NCBI GenBank assembly: GCA_022496805.1
Contig: CM040090.1
Coordinates: 18,470,001-18,534,000, forward strand
Origin: Pohlia nutans
Taxonomy: Eukaryota; Streptophyta; Bryopsida; Bryales; Mniaceae
Length of the DNA stretch: 64,000 bases
Direction of reading: 5' to 3'
The notes under the pieces are model-generated. The model had not been told where the DNA came from. It did no database searches and saw only the letters and a program-made list of their open reading frames with translations. This document shows positions 45,406-64,000 of the stretch, piece by piece. How positions within the stretch are numbered: the stretch's first letter is position 1; the number at the start of each line of letters is the position of its first letter. Made by a program: the position numbers and the translations under genes.

Positions 45406-45803
45406 TTTTCTTCCGGGCCTGTAATGGATTCAGCCTGCTCCCTGATTTTTATTTATTTTTTAAAAAATTATCATTTATACTCGAAAAATGGCAAGGTGAA
45501 GGAAGAAAAAGGAAGAGTAGTGGAAGACTAGGAGGAAAAGAAGAAAGAAGACAAAAAAAGACAAGAAAAAAAAACAAGGTAAAAGAAAAAATGAGATAAA
45601 GATAAAGATAAAGATAAAATAAAAGATAAAGATAAGGATGAGAAATAAATTAAATAATTGTTTCTTTAGAGCGTAAGAGATTGTAAAAAGACAAAAATCC
45701 CTGTTTTTAAGAGATTTTTTCAAACAATTTTTTTAATGCGCTTGGGGGCCAAGTGCATGATTATATGGCCAAGTGCAAAATTAGCGAATTGGGTGTTTGA
45801 ATC

Positions 45804-46740
45804 TAGAAGACTAAATTGCGCATAAAAGTGTAGTTTGATTTTCTTACAAAGGTTTTAGTTCTTTAGGGATAATACGTTAGGAAATGTATTTATTCAAAAT
45901 TTGAATACATATAACATACATTTGTACAAGTTTGAATACGGATTATGTACTATTTTATACAATTGCACGCTGATGTTTAGATTTTTCAAAGTGTGTTAGT
46001 AAAAAATGCATGCTCCAAGTAATATGGATTGGTCAATTTTTCAAAAAATTCTTCAACTTCTCACAATTTATTGTGTAAAAATTCTATAAAAGTATAAATT
46101 TACCTCAAGAATGCCACGTTGAGACCCTTAATTGTTTCTATTTTTTTAAATGTGAAATGTTTGGTGGAATCATGTTTATTTTATTAGATGCTACGTCTTA
46201 TTAGCTTTCCAAATTTATATTAGAAGCTCAATTATATTAAATGCCATTAACAACAATACTTTTGTAATCTCCAGTTTTAACCTTTCAAAGTTTTAAGTCA
46301 CGTGATTTTTGTAATCGTAATTTTTACAATGACGTGTAAAAATCAAATACTAAAAGGGGGTTATTTGATTTGGTTAGAGCATTCAAAAGTACCGTATCGT
46401 TAAGAAATAATCTAATAATGTGTATTTTTGTGATCCTACATGTAGTTCTAATATTCTTAAATTGAAATGAATTATACCCTACCTTAGTTATAATTTAAGT
46501 TTATCTAAATTATGTTTCTAGTATTTTTAAAGTATAAATTTATGTTTATGGAGTATTTTAGATTTTATATGTTTTCATGTAAATTTTACAAGATAGTAAT
46601 TGCAAAGACATGCCAAAATCCAATCAACCATACTACTACCCCTACATCAATCTTTTCAAAAATCCCATGGCTTTGAATCCTATCTTATCGTTGATATGCC
46701 TATAACCGGACACCTCTAATAACCATGCACCTCACCGGAT
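45804..46740. other. AT-rich gene desert
   Basis: Nothing recognised. Confidence 0.5.
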
Positions 46741-46744
46741 ACCA

Positions 46745-46876
46745 ACTGGTCATATCAAATTAAAAGCTCATCGTTACGCTTATCATTTATTTATTATAAA
46801 GCCTCGCGCAAGAACATCAACCGGTCATATCAAATTAAAAGCTTACACAAGTTATCATTTATTTATCATTGAGCCC
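46745..46876. repeat. Tandem duplication, ~73-bp period
   Basis: Two units share AAC(T/C)GGTCATATCAAATTAAAAGCT, TTATCATTTATTTAT and AGCC(T/C). Confidence 0.65.
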
Positions 46877-47245
46877 AGTGCAAAGCTTATCCCTTCGCTT
46901 TCATCTATCTCCTCTTTCATCGCTGCATTTGGCTATAGTTGCAGCCATATCCTACTTGTGTCCGCGCTTTCACTATCTCTTGCAGCTATATAGATCATGA
47001 TTCTATCGTTGACCCGAGCTCACTGTTGCTTGCTAATCGCATATTCAAGTGGCCATTACGGCTTCTTTTAGGGCCTAGGTTTGGGATCATTTAGGGTAGC
47101 TATAGAAGAAGAGGGGGATAGCAAGGAAGGAAGGGGTAGCAAAGGACATCAAAGTTTTAAATGTCCGGTCATTGGAATGGCTGCAATATTTCTAATAAAA
47201 CCAAATACTCCGACATTTTATACAAGCCTATATTTTTCTAGACTA

Positions 47246-47520
47246 CCGTAGTAGGAAGGCAGGGTTGGCAGAAAATAATTCCCCAAAAAATGCCGGAAAA
47301 ATAAATAAATTTATCAAGTGTTTTGTCGAAATCAACAAAAATAAAGTCAACAAAAATTGTAGACAAAAAACAAAGGAAAATGTTTAGCTGCTAGTAAAAT
47401 TTAATGTTAGTTATTAATAGCCAAATTTTTAATAATTATTTTTGAAAGTGCCGACCCCTACTTTTTGAACTTTTATTAATTATTCGACACCAAAGTGCCG
47501 ACCTTGCCTTCCTACTACGG
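47246..47520. mobile_element. TA-flanked MITE, copy 2 (better preserved)
   Basis: A 275-bp element with tips CCGTAGTAGGAAGGCAGGGT and CTTGCCTTCCTACTACGG, flanked by TA on both sides (47244-47245, 47521-47522). The interior is homologous to 11491-11810 in inverted orientation. Confidence 0.85.
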
Positions 47521-47522
47521 TA

Positions 47523-49590
47523 TTCTTCTTCCATTTTAAATACCCTATGTTACATGTGATAATATTTAAAATATTTGATATGATGTTTTTATATTTCCCT
47601 TTTATTTCTTTCGCACGTGATTTCAAATATTTCCACACAGTGAATCCGTTGGGTCCTAAAAGGGAGCACAAGCCAAAAAAAATTAGAAAACGACATGTGA
47701 TAAAATATAAAATGGCTTTTATTCATCAAAAGGTAAAATTTCTACCAAATAATAAAATTTTAGATGTAATATAGGGTGATATAAAATAAAATAAAGAATA
47801 TTATGAGAAAATATTTAAAACATACCCAAATGTTATTTTAAATTGATGAATATTTCAATTATGCAATAACCCCAATTAAATACCCCTTAGTCATCCCATT
47901 CAGAATTATGTGTGCTCCCCCTCTCCTCCCGTGGCTAAGTTTCAAGTTCAATGTTAGTAATAGTTGGCAGTCATCGCAATGCACAATCAACATTCATTCT
48001 CTTGCAATATTCATTACTTATACCAAATTTCATTTTGAATGCAATATCTTCAATTTTGTTCATTTTGGTCAAATTTTTCATTGCGTAATATAATATTTCA
48101 TTGAAAAGCATTGTTCGTGGTTTAAAAAATTAATTATATAAGTATGTAGGAAACATTAATTTACAAACATTATAAATGTGGATTTGGTAATATCTATTTT
48201 ATAAGATTTGGATAGGCTATCCTTCTATAAATTACCCTTCTACATTAAATAGTCTTTATACATTATATTTAGAGTAATTACAATAGTTAGGTAGTAAAGT
48301 TTTATAAGTCTTGTGCAATCAGATTATAAAAAAATTCATCTCTAGTGATTTTCTATCAATATTTTGTAAGGCAATGAATTTCATTTATTTTTGAAAACTT
48401 CAAAATCGAAATTCTATATTTGAAAGTAAAGTTTGTATGATTGTTAGAGATTGGATGAAAATGAAAGTTGATTATGCATCAAAATAAAATCCAACCATTT
48501 TTAGGTTGAATTCAATTCTTCCCAAGGTCGCAAAATGGAAAAACTTGTTATGGTTCTTTTTTTGGATATTGTAGAAGTGAAGGAAAATTTTCATCTAAAT
48601 TAAATACATGCTATAATTAAAGTACCCATTGCATTTGTAGTGTTTTTGAAAACCAAACAATCTCTTAAAAGGTCTAATTAAAAGTGAATCAAACATTTGA
48701 ATGTATCCACTTGATACAAAATCAAAATTAATATGCGGACAACCCAATAATGATTATTTCAAAGTTAATTTGCATAATCTCTCTGATAGAAATTAAATTT
48801 GAGGGTGGTCAACTAGTTATCGGTGACATATACTTTGCAACCACCCAACATTTGGCCTACTCAGTGGCCTAGTTCATCAAATGGCCACCATTTAATACAC
48901 AATAGTTCCTTCCCTAACTCAAAACTTTACTAGTACACGCACGAGCTTTCAAGACCTTATTCTATCACTAATCTCGTTCTTTCGTTTCTTTTATATGGAC
49001 TAACTTGTTCCTTTTGTCTCTCATGTTTAGGGCCAGTTTATATCATGAACTATTGAATTACAAGTCGTGACAAAAATGGAATATTCTCATGGTCACACTT
49101 CCATGATTAAATTTCATAAAAATGTAAATTTTAATGCTCGAGGAGCTCTCACTAGGTGTAAACCAAACTTGAACTGGGAAGAATGTTCATGCACTAAAAG
49201 ATATTGAATTGATTTTTTAAATATATGCCTATACACACACAATTTACAAATAATATTAAAACAACATTTTTATGACATAATCTTCTAGTTTTGCGGCAAA
49301 AGAGTTTTTTACGCTCAACTCACAAAAAATCAACTTGGACCATGAAACATTATTTCATTGCTTCGTTGATACACTACTTATTACATTGTTATCGTGTGTA
49401 TGGAGGTTGTGCAATATTTACTTATGTTACTTGCACTCTACGTACTAAATCAATGCAAAATTAATACCCATTGATAACCGATACAATTTTTGTAATTTTA
49501 CCAATGTGGTTGTTTTGTATTTTGGATATCATATCTATACTGTTAGAGTACATAAACCATATGTTAATAGAAAACATTGTAACAACATTG
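47523..49590. other. AT-rich gene desert with a diverged repeat
   Basis: No gene recognised. About 47690-47890 resembles 50960-51135 in spaced words (CTTTTATTCAT, TAATATAGG, TAAATACCC), suggesting two old copies of one repeat. Confidence 0.4.
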
Positions 49591-49599
49591 TTTTGTGCA

Positions 49600-49735
49600 T
49601 TAATGTGTGGTAGTACGTGCTAATATGACACAAACCTATGAAATAACTAAATTTTTGTTGTATTTGCACAAGCCTATGAACCTTGTAAATTATAGATGCT
49701 TTAACCACTAGGCCACCTCATAGCGCTTTTGAAGA
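49600..49735 (-). mobile_element. Probable tRNA-derived SINE
   Basis: On the minus strand the sequence GAGGTGGCCTAGTGGTTAAA matches the D-arm/box A of a plant tRNA. About 25 bases on comes a box B-like GGTTCATAGGC. The body TTTGTGCAAATACAACA is shared with 11120-11235. No tRNA cloverleaf is complete. Confidence 0.45.
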
Positions 49736-49739
49736 CCTT

Positions 49740-51236
49740 GACGCCCATGGTCATTTTTTCTTTTGTTTTCTAACAGTGTAAACCTAAGTAGTTCTAAAAC
49801 TGAAGTTTGTAGGGCATTCACAATTTTTAAAGGGGCAAAGTTTATAGGACGACATCTTATTTAGCTTTGTTGAAAATTTGCTCTCATGGGAACTAGTCAT
49901 GTGGTTTGGAATCATATGAGTGCACAAAAGGGTTTGAATTTGAAGCTTCACCATACATCATGAACATAAACTATGCATATGATAATTACAATATTATATT
50001 AATCCTTGAACGTTTGAGACCTTGAAATATAAATACTAGATTTTATGCAATTTAACCATATGTACTACCATGCAATTGTTTTTGAAATCTCTACACTGTG
50101 AAGATATTCTTTTTTGAAGACTCAAGACATATTTTGATCCATTTCCACTTATACAATTATCAAATGATCAACTTTGAATTTTAGTTGTTACACTAGACAT
50201 AGGACTTCAAGCTTGTTTTAACAAGTCTTGGATGAAAGTCATCCTCCTTTGAACGAGATTGCAAGAGCCATTTATTTTCATTCGATTTTCATAATCTAAA
50301 CACAACAACATTCATGATTAAGTACACATTGTCACAATACCATGTCACTACTTTGCCTAATATTCTTTACAATATTGTGTTTCAAAATTATCCACATTTT
50401 ACATTCATACTTTTTATCTCAATTCTTCATTGTGTTTTCAAATCCTTCGACAAAGTGCATCATATTCCCTAAAGTTCCCATTGTGTTTCCTAATGTTCCT
50501 AAGCTCCTTTTATGTTCTAAAAATTTTCATGTTCCTTTTATGTTTCCATTTGATTCCCAAGTTCCTAATGCAACGTGCGTTGCAACAAGGTGTTTGCTAG
50601 TTCTTATATTATATATATTGATTTAGTGTAGAAATTGATTTCGTTGTATAAATTTTATTTAAACTTTGCCATGAATTGAAAATCATTTTATTACACGTTA
50701 TTGCAAATCATTAAATCTTTAGTAAGTGGCCAAAAGTGGTGGCCTCCATAGTCATGAAAGTTGAAATAAATCATCTAAGAAGCTCTATAAAATAGAAACG
50801 ATGATTTGCGTTTAAAAATAAAATAAAATAAAAAAATAAATATTTTTCTTGCACAAATAAAGAGATGTTTTTATACTTTCAATCAGTAGTAACATTTTTT
50901 AGAAGTTCCTATCTCGGGGAAGTCACCGTCAAGAATTTTGATAACTATGAGAGAACAAATATAGGGTGTCTTTTATTCATTTGAGATAAAATTATAAATT
51001 TGTAGAAGTAATATAGGACGTTTAAAACCAATTGGAAAATATTCTAAGAATATTCATAGAATATACCCTAAAATATATTATATATAGTAGAATATTCCAG
51101 TTATTTCATAGCCCTCCACTAAATACCCTTTCTATGCTCATATGTACCCAAAATTTACACTAAGTGACTTCCTGAGGTTCCTATAACTAATTATTATGAG
51201 TTTCCAAAGCAAAATTTATCTTTTTGGGTCAAGCAC
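49740..51236. other. AT-rich gene desert
   Basis: Nothing recognised apart from the faint repeat at 50960-51135. Confidence 0.45.
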
Positions 51237-51672
51237 TGGAGTAAGGTGGTTACCCCATTCCCAACTGGCGCCTTTTACCAACAGCTAGGGGCATTATCCA
51301 CAATCAATGCTCCAATGTGCTCCAATGGTGTTGGTTGTAGCATGAGTTACAGTTGGTAATGGGTTCTCTCTTGTTGTTTTTAGTACATGTAAGTGTGGTT
51401 ATGAATTCGTTGTTGTTGGTTTAAGCATCTTTAGTGTTCGCAATACAAATCTTCTTTAGATAGAAAGAGGTGTACCTATATGACGTGAATGGGATGCGTC
51501 ATACTTCAACTTTGAAAATTTATAACTAATTCATTCTTCATCCAAAAATTATGTTTCAACTTGTGTTGGAATCTATTTCTTCTTGCCTACCTCTAAAAAG
51601 AATAATACTAAATAATATGAATGCCTCATATCCGTATTTCTTATTCAGTTGGGAACGGGGTAAGGTAAAGGG
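51237..51672. repeat. Inverted-repeat segment, MITE-like
   Basis: TTACCCCATTCCCAACTG near 51249 is answered by CAGTTGGGAACGGGGTAA near 51648, enclosing about 400 bp of non-coding sequence. The segment overlaps the next inverted repeat at its right end. Confidence 0.5.
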
Positions 51673-52064
51673 ACAGATACTCGCCCGGGTCCAAATGCCG
51701 TCCACTAGGCTTCTGGGCTAGGTCACACAAACTCACCCAGCCTGTTTCCTGAAAGTGTGCAAAAGTGCTCTAATTCCGTCCATGCCTGCAAAACTTATGT
51801 GCTTCTGATTGGTGCAGAAATGTTCTAATTTCAGAATCCAACTGCTCATGTTAACCAAGACTCTATGATCGGTTAGTGGCCCCCCTAGGACTGAACACTC
51901 AAAAATTCATAGGAAATTATAGACTTACTCAAAAAATGAATTTTTTTTTGGGATGACTTTGCACTAGCTTTGCACTCCATCCAAAAATTATAAACTTTTT
52001 CCACCACTATCCCAAGTGAGCAAACCTGAAATTTGGTCGGTTTCTGGGACCTTTACCTTAACCA
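51660..52064. repeat. Second overlapping inverted-repeat segment
   Basis: GGTAAGGTAAAGGGACAG near 51660 pairs with CTGGGACCTTTACCTTAACC near 52045. The element ends just ahead of the GC-rich INO80 promoter region. Confidence 0.45.
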
Positions 52065-52889
52065 GCTTAGCGCCTAAATACAAGAGGGGAGCCATTGATA
52101 GAATCTGTGGTTCTATTGGTCAGCGAGGCCAGCGTGGCAAGCCACGTAGGTGCGAGCTGGGCGCCACGTAGGCGGGGGGAGTGGGACCAGGCGGGGGCCT
52201 GCGGCAGGGAAGGGACGAGAGAGAAAAGGAAAGGAAAGGAAGGCAAAGGAAGGAGGGCGGGGAACCGACGACTCCGACGCCCTCCCTCAGAACAGGGCGA
52301 GCTCCAATGCAGGCCATGGTGGCTACCTGGCCATGGTGGCCATGCCCCGCACAGCCCAGCCAAGCCCCAGCCCCCCCGCTCGCACCAGCCCAGCCATGGC
52401 GGGCGGCGTCCCGCAACGGCACCCCCGCAACACCACAACAACAACGGAGGCCCGCACTTTCCTTTTCTCTTGCACCACAGACCCACCGTCATCGTCCTCT
52501 CGCCCTCGCAACCCCCAAAGCAAACCAAAGCAGCAGCAGCTGCCTTTCCGGGGCCTGCATGCTCGCCCTCACTCTCGCCCCTCCCCGTCACTTTCCATTA
52601 GCGATCCCCTTGTCCCCTTAAGTCTGTTTCGCCCGCCGTGCCCCGAAACCCTAGCTTCGCTCGCTCGCTCTCTCCCTCCCTCCCTCCCTCCCTCGCTCTC
52701 TTCCGCACGCAGTCGACCTCGTCGGTATGATTGATTGCTCCCCGTTCAGTTCTCGGAATTCCGGCGTTGCGTGATTTTGAAGCCGGAGATTCTCGGAAAT
52801 TCTTCCTAGTGGTTGCGAAAACTAGGGTTTTGAGGAGAGGGCGCGGCATTCACGAGGGGATGAGAAAGCTTTGAATCAGTTTTGGCATA
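52065..52889 (+). promoter_or_regulatory. GC-rich promoter and leader of INO80
   Basis: Composition switches abruptly to G/C-rich. A CCAAT-type CTATTGGTCAGCG lies near 52113, followed by two G-box-like CCACGTAGG motifs (about 52142 and 52163). A CT/CCCT microsatellite at 52657-52700 sits in the probable leader. Overlapping frames of 100-190 codons are open on both strands, but they are low complexity and mutually antisense, as expected of GC-rich non-coding DNA. Confidence 0.45.
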
Positions 52890-62965
<10,076 letters not shown>

Positions 62966-64000
62966 ACACTTGAGGTGGATTTGAGACACCTAATTGGGTG
63001 TGACCACCTGCCTGGACGGTTAGGATGAGACTGCACCCTCAGAAAGACTGGGGGTGTAAGAACTAGACAGTACCCCGGCCGCAGCAGTTGCAGGGATAGA
63101 GCCTGTGCATTGTGTCTTCGTGGATTGAATTGCAGACATCATGAGAAGACAAATTGATTGCTGGAGGCTGAGCATGTATACCATGTCATTTAAGGGAAAG
63201 AGCAGGTTCTGGTCTCCGAGTCTCCAAGATCAAATGTAACGTATACAGTATCTGAATTTGGGCCTTGGTGTAGCTGTTATTAGTGTCCACCATGAGACTG
63301 AGGAACATTGGCATCCTGAAGAAGAACGAGAGAAACGTTGACAGTTTTGAACAGCCTTCTGAGCGACCCTTTTCTGTGCCTGGGGTTATTAGTATTTTGA
63401 GCATTTTTAAACGGTAACTTGAGAGCACCCACCCCCAGACCAGCCTACAGCATTTGAAATTTTGTACTTTAGCATTGTCGGTATTCTGGAACATTCACTA
63501 CATGGTGATTACTCCTTTCATCAGGGCCTGGCTTTAGCAATGCCAGATCTGTGCTTCTCAAATGACCCATTCAAGTCTAAATAAAGATACGGAATGATTG
63601 TTGCTGGTCTTGTCGGTCCTTACTACGATCAGATTCTGACTTCTAACTAGCAGTATCCATTTGCTTGTTTTGATCGTACCAGTGTGCGGGATACTTTTTG
63701 AGCCAACCAGTAAGAAAACAAGTTGTTCAATTGGTTGATTGATTATGTGCATCATGAACTCTAGACTTCATACAGAAAAGTTACACCAAAAATTGCATCA
63801 TAAATTTCCAATATATAAATTGAATGCATTGGCCTATTCAACAATTATATCAAACGCAAGAGCATCAAGATGTAAGGTAGAAGCACCCAATTCCGACTTA
63901 GTACCCAATGCCTATAATTTCTACACATGGTTTTCATTTTAGAACGCACATCTAGGTATACCATAGATGGCTTACCGTTTTAGTCAACAAACAATAAAGG
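62966..64000. other. INO80 3' flank and intergenic end of window
   Basis: Mixed-composition sequence after the INO80 stop codon, presumably 3' UTR to about 63590 (AATAAAG near 63580), then AT-rich DNA. No further gene recognised. Confidence 0.5.

Larger units (their letters stand above)
44138..45803. mobile_element. 1.67-kb giant inverted-repeat element
   Basis: The outer tips AAACACCCAATTC and GAATTGGGTGTTT continue into arms of roughly 500 bp. The arms share GCAAAATTAG/CTAATTTTGC, TTGGCCAAGTGCA, a TTTATC microsatellite, GCAGGCTGAATCCATTACAG, homopolymer A/T runs and the palindrome GGGTCCGCGCGCGCGGACCC. Between the arms is a pyrimidine/purine-rich middle with its own small hairpin (45072-45240). 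No transposase and no clear target duplication, so the class is unknown. Confidence 0.7.

Noticed and set aside
44210..45723. Lys-rich and Phe-rich frames in the giant inverted repeat
   Set aside because: Translations of homopolymer and TTTATC tracts, mirrored in both arms.
49680..49735. Functional tRNA gene
   Set aside because: Only the D-arm-like part and a weak box B are present; no acceptor stem or anticodon arm can be folded.
52067..52734. Several 100-194-codon frames on both strands before INO80
   Set aside because: Mutually overlapping, low-complexity, with no motifs; expected in a GC-rich promoter with CT repeats.

Overview
The window is nuclear DNA from a land plant. It holds interrupted genes with short, AT-rich GT-AG introns, all of plant type: a chloroplast-type KEA K+/H+ antiporter, a plant-style FRO ferric reductase, a plant INO80 ATPase and a mitochondrial processing peptidase beta subunit. 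There is no operon structure, ribosome-binding site, CRISPR array, rRNA or tRNA gene. The compact introns, AT-rich gene deserts and dense small DNA transposons would suit a bryophyte (for example a moss) or another seed-free plant, but I cannot fix the species.

Layout. At 1.5-2.15 kb (minus) lies the GC-rich first exon of mitochondrial processing peptidase beta, cut off from the rest of its gene. It is followed by a divergent tandem duplication. From 3 to 13 kb is a transposon-rich desert. It contains a Tourist-like MITE, TTAA-bounded (piggyBac-like) elements, a 3.57-kb Tc1-like element with about 950-bp inverted repeats and a broken transposase, a Ty3/gypsy remnant, and nested TA-flanked MITEs. 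From 13.57 to 22.73 kb (plus) is a complete 23-exon KEA1/2-type gene. From 23.4 to 30 kb are further transposon relics, ending in an array of foldback elements that meet at single TA dinucleotides. From 32.77 to 37.81 kb (plus) is a complete 9-exon ferric reductase gene. Two of its introns carry copies of a ~195-bp CACTA-type MITE, and a third copy lies upstream. From 38 to 52 kb is an AT-rich desert with more TTAA elements, a 1.67-kb giant inverted repeat, a second TA-flanked MITE copy and a likely tRNA-derived SINE. From 52.89 to 62.97 kb (plus) is a complete 22-exon INO80 gene whose N-terminal region carries an expanded decapeptide repeat array.

The genes are not a functional cluster. They act in chloroplast ion balance, iron uptake, mitochondrial protein import and chromatin remodelling. 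The most notable content is the transposon biology. The long TIRs of the Tc1-like family are built from alternating ~185-bp modules. Related short foldback elements lack any transposase. A repeat at 38.2-38.8 kb serves as an internal empty-site control for the Tc1-like insertion at 4.78-8.35 kb. Exon boundaries were derived by hand from splice signals and phase; every junction in the three complete genes keeps the reading frame.
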